Origin: SURF-32 sp964648365 | GTDB taxonomy: Bacteria; Planctomycetota; Phycisphaerae; UBA1845 | NCBI GenBank assembly: GCA_964648365.1 | Contig: CAZYLK010000030.1 | Location: 1 to 43,242, forward strand | Reading direction: 5' to 3' | DNA: 43,242 nt | Shown here: positions 21,827 to 29,680 of the stretch, one piece after another | How positions within the stretch are numbered: the stretch's first letter is position 1 | Layout of the letters: each line of letters begins with the position of its first letter | The notes under the pieces: model-generated | Told to the model about the DNA's origin: nothing | The model's database searches: none | What the model saw: only the letters and a program-made list of their open reading frames with translations | Made by a program: the position numbers and the translations under genes

Positions 21827-23261
21827 GCTTTTCCGAGCCGGCTGCGTCACTGCTTTCGAGCAACGCCTGATACCACGTCAGATAGGCATCCACCTGCCGT
21901 CGGTGGTCGAAGCGGCGTCGGGCGTCCGCGGCGGCGTTGTCTGACAGGCGCCGCCGCAGCGGCGCGTTGACGAGCAATCGCTCCACGCCCGTGGCCAGTT
22001 GTTCGGCGCTTCCCGCGACAGTCAGGATGCCGGTGGCCCGCTCCGCGTTGCCGCCCGCGGCGTCGAGGCTGATCACCTGCTCCGGGATGCCTCCGACGTC
22101 CGTCGCCACCACCGGCAGACCGCAGGACAGCGCCTCCAGAACGGCATTGGGGAAGGTGTCGGCCCGCGCAGCGTGAACGTAGAGATCGGCCGCCTGGTAG
22201 TAGACCGCCACGTCCGCGGGATCCGACTGGAACGGGACGAATCGAATCTCCGCGCCGCGTCCCTGCGGACCCAGCCGCTCCGCTGGCGCCTCTTCGCCCA
22301 GCGCAAGAAAGATCAGCGGTTGAGCCTGCAACGCGCCGTCGCCCGTCTCGGCGTCGAGCGCCGGGCTTTGGGCAAGCCGCGCCATGGCCGCGCGCATCGT
22401 GCGGAAGTCCTTCCAGACGTTCTCGCGTATCCCGCTGGCGGCGAAAAGCAGCACCCGCGCGTGCGGCGGCAAACCCAGGCGCTGGCGTGCCGCCGCCTGA
22501 TCGCCGGGGCGATAGACGGCCTGATCCACGCCATACGGAATCACGCGGGATTCGACCACGCCGGGCGCGAGCATCGACTGCTCCACCTTGTCCATCAACC
22601 AGCGGCACGGCGTCGCAACGTGCAGTCTGCTCGCAGCGTAGATGTCGCGCTTCCGCCGCCAGTTCTCCGCGGAGCCGTCACGCCGGATGCTCGAGTAAAG
22701 CGACAGCGCCGGACACTCCCCGCAGCCGGTTTTCCATCGCTCGCAGTCGAACGAATGCGCGCAGTGACCGGCCAGCAGCCAGGCGTCGTGCATCGTGAGC
22801 ACAACCGGAACCTGCGCGGAGAGCCACGGCAGCGCGCGAAGATCGAAATAGTTCTGATGAAGATTGTGGCAGTGAATCACGTCCGGCCGCGCCGGCGTTA
22901 CCTCCAGCAGCCGCCAGGCGCCGGGGTAATGGAAGTCCTCCAGGCCGCGACGCACGTCCAGCCAGCCGCGCGGCTCAGCGATGCGATGCACGAGCCGGCA
23001 CAGGCCCCGCGATCCGGCGAACCGGCCATACGTCGGCTGAAGCCCGCGATGCACGCCCCACCAGAACCGCCGCCACGGGGACGACGCTTCGTGATTGGGC
23101 AGCAGGTGGACGTTGGCATCGGCACTCCGCTTGCGCCCGACCGCCAGGTACGACTCGTGGCCCAGGGCGCGATAGGACTGGAACAGATCCCACGCGACGC
23201 GCTCGGCGCCGCCGTGCCGATCAAACATGCCGACCTGAACAACGGTCAGTGATGACCGCAC
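21804..23261 (-). CDS. GT4-family glycosyltransferase
   Basis: About 485 residues if it starts at GTG 23261. The frame is open to 23639, but that part overlaps the deacetylase gene in another frame. The first beta strand and donor-side loop are 'LTVVQVGMFDRHGGAERV'. The C-terminal Rossmann domain has 'VLLFAASG', 'YYQAADLYVHAARADTFPNAVLEAL' and 'GLPVVATDVGGIPEQV', the E-x7-E region of the GT4 family. A Cys-rich stretch in the middle (HCAHSFDCERWKTGCGECP) is typical of a GT4 subgroup. It probably adds a sugar to a surface polysaccharide or lipid-linked glycan. It is the last gene of the four-gene minus-strand cluster. Its C-terminus (SEKRTADRRG) is encoded by the repeat at 21792-21826 and looks acquired. 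Confidence 0.88.
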   Translation of the reverse strand: MRSSLTVVQVGMFDRHGGAERVAWDLFQSYRALGHESYLAVGRKRSADANVHLLPNHEASSPWRRFWWGVHRGLQPTYGRFAGSRGLCRLVHRIAEPRGWLDVRRGLEDFHYPGAWRLLEVTPARPDVIHCHNLHQNYFDLRALPWLSAQVPVVLTMHDAWLLAGHCAHSFDCERWKTGCGECPALSLYSSIRRDGSAENWRRKRDIYAASRLHVATPCRWLMDKVEQSMLAPGVVESRVIPYGVDQAVYRPGDQAAARQRLGLPPHARVLLFAASGIRENVWKDFRTMRAAMARLAQSPALDAETGDGALQAQPLIFLALGEEAPAERLGPQGRGAEIRFVPFQSDPADVAVYYQAADLYVHAARADTFPNAVLEALSCGLPVVATDVGGIPEQVISLDAAGGNAERATGILTVAGSAEQLATGVERLLVNAPLRRRLSDNAAADARRRFDHRRQVDAYLTWYQALLESSDAAGSEKRTADRRG

Positions 23262-23328
23262 CGTGCTTCGAGCGGAAGCGCGTCCGCGGGCAGGTGCGGG
23301 TCGATCCAGCACCAGTGGGCCGCGGCCG

Positions 23329-24411
23329 TCACGGTCGAGCACAGGCCCACTCCTGCTCCAGGCGCAGCGCGAAACCGTCGGCGTCCCAGTCGCGCACCAG
23401 AACCCGGGGCAACTGAAACGGATCGGATTGCCGCGTGACGCGGCCGCGGAAGTTGGAAACGGCTCGATCGAACCCCGCTTCGCGTGCCAGTCGCACCGAA
23501 GTGGCCGAGTAATCGCGCCGCGTGCCGAACGGATAGCTGAAGCTGGTGACGGGCGACGCGAGCAGGGCTTCGAGGCGCTGCCTGCTCCCCAGGAGTTCAT
23601 CCCGCTGCACGGATTCCGCGTGCGCCGACAGTCGCGCATGCGACACCGTGTGCGCGCCGACCTCGACCAGACCGTCGGCGGCCAGATCTGGAACCTCGTC
23701 CGCCGTCATGGGGCGATGGCTCTCGCGCGGGTCGCGCGGCACGCCGGACCAGTGCGACAGGGCCTCCATCACCTGCTCGCGCGAGGCCTCGCTGAGCGGC
23801 ACCAGTCGGTTGAACAGGTCGAGGTAGAGCGCGTGCCGACTCCACGGTTCGCCGGCAAACGGGTGGCGCGGCACGGGATCGTCGAGCACGGTCCAGGATT
23901 TTCCGCGGTTGGAAACGCCGTCGTCCCCATCGTCGTACGCAGCGACGGCCCACGAGCGCCGTTCACCCTCGACTTCGATTTCAAGCTGCGACGGCAACTC
24001 GTGTTGCACAAGCACGATCCGCTCCAGCGCGTCCCACCAGAACTCTCGCCGTCCATCGAGATAGCCGGTTGCGATGAAGACCGTCGCGGGGATGCCCTCC
24101 TGTGCCAGCAGCGGCCGGGCGGCCAGCAGGTTGTCCGCATAGCCGTCATCAAAGGTGATCGCCACGGCCCGTTCGGGAAGCTGGTCGCGTCGCGAGAGAT
24201 CGACCATCCTGGCAAGACTCATCGGCTTGCACTGACTGCGTAGCATGGCAAGCTGATCCGCGAATCGCTGCGGCGAGACGCAGAGCAGTTGCGGATCGGT
24301 CAGCGGCGATGCGACGCGATGGTACAGCAGGATCAGCCCGCCCGAGGGCGCACCGGATCGTGCCGATCCCGAAGCCGCGCCGCCCCGACTCTCGACGACG
24401 AACGGACTCAC
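23329..24411 (-). CDS. Polysaccharide deacetylase (NodB-fold, CE4)
   Basis: 360 residues. An early 'LILLYHRV' strand is followed by the NodB motif 1 T-F-D-D-G-Y-A-D (86-93, metal and base Asp pair) and motif 2 H-T-V-S-H-A-R-L near 250. Later, 'FSYPFGTRRDYSA' is motif 3. These residues bind the divalent metal used to remove N- or O-acetyl groups from glycans. A hydrophobic export signal is not evident, so it may act in the cytosol on lipid-linked intermediates or be secreted by another route. Its ATG overlaps the stop of the upstream methyltransferase gene (ATGA, 24408-24411), indicating translational coupling. The Trp-rich insert (REFWWDALERIVL) is common in the PEP-CTERM/exopolysaccharide deacetylase group. 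Confidence 0.9.
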   Translation of the reverse strand: MSPFVVESRGGAASGSARSGAPSGGLILLYHRVASPLTDPQLLCVSPQRFADQLAMLRSQCKPMSLARMVDLSRRDQLPERAVAITFDDGYADNLLAARPLLAQEGIPATVFIATGYLDGRREFWWDALERIVLVQHELPSQLEIEVEGERRSWAVAAYDDGDDGVSNRGKSWTVLDDPVPRHPFAGEPWSRHALYLDLFNRLVPLSEASREQVMEALSHWSGVPRDPRESHRPMTADEVPDLAADGLVEVGAHTVSHARLSAHAESVQRDELLGSRQRLEALLASPVTSFSYPFGTRRDYSATSVRLAREAGFDRAVSNFRGRVTRQSDPFQLPRVLVRDWDADGFALRLEQEWACARP

Positions 24412-25181
24412 GACACGTCTCCCGGTTTCACCGCCCGCATGGTGATCAAAAGCTGATAGTCCGGATCGGTATGGTCGAGTTCTTCGGCGGTCAGGTCATC
24501 CGTACACAGGCCATGCAGGAACGCCACCGCCGCCAGCACGTTTCCGGCCGATTCAACCTCTATGTGCGTCGCCGGGAACGCCTCTTCCAGAACCCGCCGC
24601 GCGGACTTCGTCGTCATCCGCCAGCAGTCGCCCCAGCGATCCATGTCAAAGCGACTGATCTGGCTGATGCCCGGATTGGTCGCCAGCAGCACACCGCCGG
24701 GTTTAAGGATGCAATAGAGCGTCCGTACCGCGGCCGGGAGGTCGTAGATCATCATCAGCGTCTGTGTGAGAATGACGCAGTCGAACGCATCAGTGGGCAG
24801 CGACGCACCGCGAGTCAGATCGTCTACGATCGTCGTGCGCGCCCCGCCCGGCTCCAGGTGAAGCACGTCGCTGCGCGTCACGCGGTCGCCGCCGAACCGC
24901 CGCGTGTAAGCATCGTCGGCCACCTCAAGCACCCGCCCGTGAATGTCGCCGCGGTGCTGCTCCAGGAATCGCTCAATGTAATACCGGTCGATGCAGCAAC
25001 CGCGATCAAAACCGAACCGGCGGTTGATCGGTCCGAGCCGGCGCAGATCGCCGAAGTCGACCGATCCCACGCCGGGCGTCGCTGTACAATCGCCGTTCGC
25101 GCGGCGCGGAAGCTCGGGCGCGCCGTCATACGGAGACGGGGACGCGATCCGCTCGCGCTCGACTTGTCTCGCGACGCTCAT
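24408..25181 (-). CDS. Class I SAM-dependent methyltransferase
   Basis: 257 residues from ATG 25181, with GGAGGGAG upstream inside the end of the FkbM gene; the frame is open for 34 more codons but overlaps that gene. Motif-I-like 'GRVLEVADDAYTRRFGG' is degenerate: the usual E-x-G-x-G is E-V-A-D-D. The acidic strand 2 and the 'FDCVILTQTLMMIYD' post-motif are clear, and 'LKPGGVLLATNPG' is the strand 4/5 block. This profile matches methyltransferases often found in glycan clusters beside GT and deacetylase genes. The substrate is unknown. It is coupled at both ends: 7 bp after the FkbM stop and overlapping the deacetylase start. Confidence 0.8.
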   Translation of the reverse strand: MSVARQVERERIASPSPYDGAPELPRRANGDCTATPGVGSVDFGDLRRLGPINRRFGFDRGCCIDRYYIERFLEQHRGDIHGRVLEVADDAYTRRFGGDRVTRSDVLHLEPGGARTTIVDDLTRGASLPTDAFDCVILTQTLMMIYDLPAAVRTLYCILKPGGVLLATNPGISQISRFDMDRWGDCWRMTTKSARRVLEEAFPATHIEVESAGNVLAAVAFLHGLCTDDLTAEELDHTDPDYQLLITMRAVKPGDVS

Positions 25182-25188
25182 CTGCGCG

Positions 25189-26091
25189 TTACTCCCTCCG
25201 CCTGGCGTAAACGAGCAGAAAGTAGGACGCGTCCGGCGAAAGGCGAAACGGCGGGCGGCCGCCGGGGTTGGTCTGCGCGTCAAAGCTGTTGATCAGATAC
25301 TCGAAGCCGCACCGATCGAGCACCTCAAGAATCCTGTGCAGCGTTCGGGGCAGGCCGGGCAGGTGGTGATACTCGATGACCATCTCGCGGACGTTGCTGA
25401 GCTTCGGCTCGCAGTCCGCGATCACGTCCCACTCTGCGCCTTCAATGTTCATCTTGAGAAAGTCGACGCGGTCGGTCAGCACGTCGCGCAGCCGCACTGC
25501 CGGCACGCTCACGGGCGCCTGCCGCGGCGCGGCGTCGGTCGCGTACGGTTCCAGGCAGCTCGCACACACACCGTCGGAGGCCAGCGCGATCGAGCCGGCC
25601 TGAGCCGCGACCGCCGCCTGTCGCAACTCGACCCCGCTCAGCCCGTTGCGCTCGACGTTCTCGACCAACAGCGGATAGATCGACGGGTCCGGCTCGAACG
25701 CGATGACGCGGGAGTCGGGATAAACGTGCTTGAAATACAGCACCGACATGCCGATGTTGCTGCCGCAATCGACGATCAGCGGGTCCGGCCGCGCGGCGTC
25801 AAAGTGATAGATGCGCTGGACGAAGATGTCCTTGAACAGAATGTAGAAGTTCGGCCCGTCGTTGATGCGGACGCGATAGTCGAGGCAGGCAACGACGGCG
25901 CCCGCAGGAGTCTCAGCCATCCGCGCCTTCAAGCGGGCCAGGCGCCGCGCCCACCGTGCGGCGTCTCCCCCGCGCCGCGGCGTCAGCGCGGCGCTCGCGC
26001 GCGGGGGCACGCGCCCCGACGGCGTCAGGACCGATTCGGGCGCAGCAACACGGCGCGCCGGGGCGTCCGTCGAACACGACTGCAAGACCAA
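25189..26091 (-). CDS. FkbM-family methyltransferase
   Basis: 300 residues. SAM-binding motif I is 'IVDCGSNIGMSVLYFK' (near 105-120), followed by 'VIAFEPDP' with the acidic residue that holds ribose. The FkbM signature 'FLKMNIEGAEWDVI' appears near 215. FkbM enzymes O-methylate sugars or other hydroxyls in polysaccharides and natural products. It is the first gene of the minus-strand cluster; 145 bp separate it from the TPR gene upstream. The Arg/Ala-rich first 40 residues may be partly non-coding, so a later start is possible. Confidence 0.88.
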   Translation of the reverse strand: MVLQSCSTDAPARRVAAPESVLTPSGRVPPRASAALTPRRGGDAARWARRLARLKARMAETPAGAVVACLDYRVRINDGPNFYILFKDIFVQRIYHFDAARPDPLIVDCGSNIGMSVLYFKHVYPDSRVIAFEPDPSIYPLLVENVERNGLSGVELRQAAVAAQAGSIALASDGVCASCLEPYATDAAPRQAPVSVPAVRLRDVLTDRVDFLKMNIEGAEWDVIADCEPKLSNVREMVIEYHHLPGLPRTLHRILEVLDRCGFEYLINSFDAQTNPGGRPPFRLSPDASYFLLVYARRRE

Positions 26092-26236
26092 CCCTCCGGG
26101 GGCAACACGGCGGCGAGCTACGAGGCTCCCTACCAGCTATCGGACGTAAGTGGAGATTCCTTGAACCCGGCGGGTGAAACGGTCAGGCGTCGGACCGGAA
26201 CCGCTCATCCCGCGGGCCTCCCGAGGCAGCGGGTCT

Positions 26237-27223
26237 CTACCGGTCGCTTCCGGACGGCGGAGTCTTCGCCTTCGGCGCGCCGCCGCGGCGGACGTACGTG
26301 CCGTCGAAGTAGACGTGCCAAGTCTTGCCGCCGTCGCGCGACTGCTGGGAGAAGTGTCGCACCGTGCCGTCGTCGCGCGGCGTCAGCGCAATGCGGGCCA
26401 GCTCGACGGATCCGTCGGGCTTCACCGACTTGCCTTCGAAGCGCATGGCGCCCTTCTCGAAGTTGCCGGCGAACGTGCTGACTTCACCCGAACTTGATAT
26501 CCACACCTGTCGCCACACGGCCTGGTCGCGATCGTAGTAGTTGGTGCTCCGCCCCGTGCCGCCGTTGACGGATTCCCAGTTCTCCTGAATCAGAAAGCCG
26601 TGTTCGAGCGACTCGATGCGGTTGACGCCGACGGTGACGCCGTCCGCGTTGAACACGTCCCACGTGCCCACCCAGAAGTCCATCGCCCGCAGCGCGGCCG
26701 GCCACGCCTCCTTCATGTGTTCCTTGAGCCGGGAAAACCGCGGGTCTGATCGTAGGCTGTCCAGGTCGCTGTCCGTCTCCAGATAGTCCGCCCGGCTGAA
26801 GCCCGTTCGGACCGCCTGCTCCAGCGCCTCGAACGCCGCGTCCGGTTTGTCCTGGAGTGCATAGGCGCAGCCCAGGTTGTACCACGCGACGCGACGGTAA
26901 TATGGAAACTCGGTCGCACGCCGGTGCGCGTCGATCGCTTCATCCAGCCGCTTGCACGCGTGCAGGCTGTAGCCGAGCCGGAACCACGCCCGTCCGTTCT
27001 CGGGATCGGCGTCGACCACCTTCCGATACTGCTCGGCCGCGTCGGACCATGCCTGGCGATCGAAGAGTTCGTCCGCGCGGCGGACGGGATCCACGGCCGC
27101 GTCCTGGGCGGTGGCGGCCTGCCCCCCGGAGGCTGTCATCACCACCCCGAGCACAAAGGCGAGCCGAATCGAGCCTCGCCGGGCGCCGGGCGCGCGGCAG
27201 GTGGAAACATCAAGGCGCAACAT
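26237..27223 (-). CDS. Secreted TPR protein with DUF1579-like C-terminal domain
   Basis: 328 residues from ATG 27223, with CGGAG eight bases upstream; the longer open frame to 27550 is not supported. A signal peptide (hydrophobic 20-36, cleavage near A-T-A-Q 37-40) is followed by about three TPR units (46-145), with 'ENGRAWFRLGYSLHACKRLDEAI' style helices. A C-terminal beta-rich domain (about 175-315) begins 'FWVGTWDVFN' and has 'LEHGFLIQENWES' and 'TNYYDRDQAVWRQVW', resembling DUF1579/lipocalin-like folds. It is probably periplasmic; the role is unknown. It is divergent from the GT2 gene. Confidence 0.82.
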   Translation of the reverse strand: MLRLDVSTCRAPGARRGSIRLAFVLGVVMTASGGQAATAQDAAVDPVRRADELFDRQAWSDAAEQYRKVVDADPENGRAWFRLGYSLHACKRLDEAIDAHRRATEFPYYRRVAWYNLGCAYALQDKPDAAFEALEQAVRTGFSRADYLETDSDLDSLRSDPRFSRLKEHMKEAWPAALRAMDFWVGTWDVFNADGVTVGVNRIESLEHGFLIQENWESVNGGTGRSTNYYDRDQAVWRQVWISSSGEVSTFAGNFEKGAMRFEGKSVKPDGSVELARIALTPRDDGTVRHFSQQSRDGGKTWHVYFDGTYVRRGGAPKAKTPPSGSDR

Positions 27224-27380
27224 GGTCAACTCCGTCCGAGTCAATGAAGACAGGGGCGCGCACGACCCCCCGGGCACCGGGAGAGACTTCCTCGTTTTCC
27301 GCGTTCGACGCAGACGACCAGCCGCGTCATTCAAGACTACGAATTCGGCCGGCAAGTGCGGACAATCCCGCCGGACGCCC

Positions 27381-27399
27381 GTCGCGCACCTGGCGCGAC
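27381..27399. other. Perfect 7-bp hairpin in divergent intergenic region
   Basis: GTCGCGC, ACCTG, GCGCGAC lie within the 372-bp region 27224-27595 between the divergent TPR and GT2 genes. It could be an operator or regulatory RNA structure. Apart from a few less GC-rich stretches I see no gene and no convincing promoter pair in this region. Confidence 0.35.
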
Positions 27400-27595
27400 G
27401 AACCCAGTCTACCCCCGCCGAACCCGCCGGTGAACCGAGGGGACGGCGTCGCCTTCGTCGCCCGCTGGCGGCGTCCACGCACCGACGCTGCCCGCGCCCC
27501 ACAGAATCACGAGTCGGGCCGATCGCTGACCAGATTGCGGGGCCGGCCACCGGCGGTTAGGTTGCGGCGGGCGGGCGCCGGCGGGTCGCGATTCA

Positions 27596-28861
27596 GTGGT
27601 TACGATAGTCGGATATTGCTGGTTCTCGCTGGGCGTGTTCATCACCTTGGTGTGGATCGCCCGGCGGATCGTGATGGGGATCGTGCTGCAGCGCGACCCG
27701 GCCGTATCGCCGGCAGCGGAGACGGCCGCAGCCTTGCCGCGCCTGACCGTGCTGGTGGCGGCCAAGGACGAGGAGGCGAATATCGAAGCGTGCGTCGGCT
27801 CGCTGATCAGGCAGGAGTATCCCAGCCTGCGGGTTGTCGCCGTCAACGATCGCAGCACGGATCGAACCGGTGAGATTCTCGACCGGCTGGCGGCCGCACA
27901 TGGCGATCGCCTCGACGTGCTTCACGTCCACGAGTTGCCGGATGGCTGGTTCGGCAAGTGTCACGCGCTGCACCTGGGCATGGCGCGGGCGGAGGGCGAA
28001 TGGCTGCTGTTTACCGACGCGGATTGTCGGTTTCATTCGCCGCAGGCCATCGCTACCGGGGTCGCGGAGGCGCAGCGCCGCGGGCTGGACCTGTTCTCGC
28101 TGACGCCGGCGCTGATCATCGAGAACGACTGGGAGCACGTGGTGCAGCCGGTCTGTGCGGCGATCCTGATCCTGTGGTTCAAGCCGAAACGCGTCAACGA
28201 CCCGCAACGGCCCGACGCCTACGCGAACGGCGCCTTCATCCTCATGTCGCGCGCGTGTTACGACGCGATCGGCGGTCACGAGCGCGTGCGCGACCAGACC
28301 TGCGAAGACATTGCCCTGGCGCGGATCGCAAAGGCGTCCGGCCGGCGGATCGGCGTGGCCCGAAACGACGGAATCTACGGCACGCGTATGTACACGACGC
28401 TCCGCGAGGCGTGGCGCGGGTGGAGCCGCATCTACGTCGGCGCGCTGCGCACCCCGGTGCGCGTGGCGATCGCCATCGGCTTTCTGAGCGTGTTCACGCT
28501 GACACCCTGGCTCAGCCTGATGGCGGCGGCCGTCGGCTGGTGGCAGGCGGACCCCGCACCCCTCGTTGCGGCCGCGGAGGCGCCGGTCGCCGTACCGTCG
28601 GAAGCGGCCTCCGCCCACATCGCACAGTCGCCGTCGTCCTGGGCGCCGCTTGTGATTGTGTGGGCAGTGGCGTGCGCGGCGCAACTCTGGTCGGTGTCGC
28701 GCTGGTACGAACTGACGGGCTCGAGACGCCGCTGGTGCGTCGCCTACCCGGTCGGCGGCGTGTTTGCGCTGGGCGTGCTCTTCGACTCGCTGCTGAAATC
28801 GCTGGGTTGGCGGCAGACGGTGTGGCGCGGCAGCCGCTATGCCCACAGGATCACGCCATGA
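27596..28861 (+). CDS. Membrane-bound GT2-family glycosyltransferase
   Basis: 421 residues, starting at GTG 27596. An N-terminal membrane helix (5-28) precedes the GT-A fold: 'LTVLVAAKDEEANIEACV' (nucleotide-sugar site near 50-67), 'VVAVNDRSTDRTGEI', the D-x-D metal site in 'FTDADCRF', and an acceptor-side 'DQTCEDIALAR' with the likely base. Three hydrophobic helices follow near 292-315, 345-365 and 380-400. The arrangement resembles HpnB/CrtQ-type transferases that glycosylate lipids such as hopanoids or carotenoids. Its stop overlaps the exonuclease ATG (ATGA), so the two are translated together. An open frame of nearly equal length on the other strand is its shadow. Confidence 0.9.
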   Translation: MVTIVGYCWFSLGVFITLVWIARRIVMGIVLQRDPAVSPAAETAAALPRLTVLVAAKDEEANIEACVGSLIRQEYPSLRVVAVNDRSTDRTGEILDRLAAAHGDRLDVLHVHELPDGWFGKCHALHLGMARAEGEWLLFTDADCRFHSPQAIATGVAEAQRRGLDLFSLTPALIIENDWEHVVQPVCAAILILWFKPKRVNDPQRPDAYANGAFILMSRACYDAIGGHERVRDQTCEDIALARIAKASGRRIGVARNDGIYGTRMYTTLREAWRGWSRIYVGALRTPVRVAIAIGFLSVFTLTPWLSLMAAAVGWWQADPAPLVAAAEAPVAVPSEAASAHIAQSPSSWAPLVIVWAVACAAQLWSVSRWYELTGSRRRWCVAYPVGGVFALGVLFDSLLKSLGWRQTVWRGSRYAHRITP

Positions 28862-29379
28862 GCTTTGTCATGGTCGATATCGAAGCGGACGGACCCATCC
28901 CGGGCGATTACTCGATGATCGCGCTGGGCGCGGTGATCGTGGAACCCTCCCTGGCGAAGACGTTTTATGGACAGCTGACGCCAATCAGCGAACGTTGGAT
29001 CCCCGAGGCGCTGGCGGTCAGCGGCTTTTCGCGCGATCAGACGCTCGCCTTCGACGACCCGATGGAGGTCATGCAGCGGTTCGGCGCGTGGGTGGGCGAA
29101 TGCTCCGCCGGCCGGCCGATCTTCGTCTCCGACAACAACGGCTTCGACTGGCAGTTCGTCAACTGGTACTTCCATCACTTCACCGGCGCCAACCCCTTCG
29201 GCCACAGCTCGATGAATCTCGGATCGCTCTACAAAGGACTGGCGCGCGACGCCTTTGCCAGCTTCAAACATCTGCGGCAGACGAAGCACACGCATCACCC
29301 CGTCGACGACGCGCGAGGGAACGCCGAGGCGATGCTGAAGATGAAGGAAGAATACGAACTGAAGATCAGCCTGAAGTGA
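28858..29379 (+). CDS. DEDDh 3'-5' exonuclease (RNase T/Pol III epsilon-like)
   Basis: 173 residues. The metal-binding residues are all visible: D7-x-E9 (VMVDIEADGP), Asp97 in 'NNGFDWQF', and His146 plus Asp151 in 'HHPVDDARGNAEAM', with the H-x4-D spacing of the DEDDh class. The protein is only the nuclease core. It likely trims nucleic-acid 3' ends, RNA or single-stranded DNA. Pairing by a 4-base overlap with a membrane glycosyltransferase is odd and may simply reflect gene packing. Convergent with the response-regulator gene; the 301-bp region between them holds the palindromic element at 29511. Confidence 0.88.
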   Translation: MSFVMVDIEADGPIPGDYSMIALGAVIVEPSLAKTFYGQLTPISERWIPEALAVSGFSRDQTLAFDDPMEVMQRFGAWVGECSAGRPIFVSDNNGFDWQFVNWYFHHFTGANPFGHSSMNLGSLYKGLARDAFASFKHLRQTKHTHHPVDDARGNAEAMLKMKEEYELKISLK

Positions 29380-29510
29380 ACCCGCGCCGACGAACCGGAA
29401 CAGTCGCGTATTCCTCTCTACGCGCGGTCCGCGCGACCGTCGGTCGACGTGCCGCACCCGCCGAGTGCGTGACGCCCTCGGCGGAGCAGAGATCGTACGG
29501 GCCGGCGCGC

Positions 29511-29629
29511 GTGGCACGGGCATCCTGCCCGTGATTCTGGAGCGGCAGCGCAGACGCGAATACAAGCGACGTCCAAAGTCCGCAGACGCCGCGCTACCGT
29601 TCGAATCACGGCCTCGAAGGCCGTGCCAC
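29511..29629. repeat. 119-bp nested palindromic element, type A
   Basis: Two 27-bp arms, 29511-29537 and 29603-29629, are inverted copies sharing GTGGCACGG at the outer edge and CGTGATTC at the inner edge. Each arm also folds on itself: CACGGGC-ATCCT-GCCCGTG (7-bp stem) on the left and CACGGCCT-CGA-AGGCCGTG (8-bp stem) on the right. This is the layout of REP/BIME-type elements. It sits in the convergent gap 29380-29680, where no gene is seen. Translation of one strand gives 'GTGILPV', a peptide I associate with planctomycete intergenic repeats. It may also act as a bidirectional transcription stop. Confidence 0.7.
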
Positions 29630-29680
29630 GAGGGGCGATGCTCCGCCGGAGGCGTCACGCACGCGCACCGGCCTTGCGAT

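Noticed and set aside
27593..28846. 417-codon minus-strand open frame
   Set aside because: It mirrors the GT2 gene, which has the D-x-D and other glycosyltransferase motifs. The mirror product has none.
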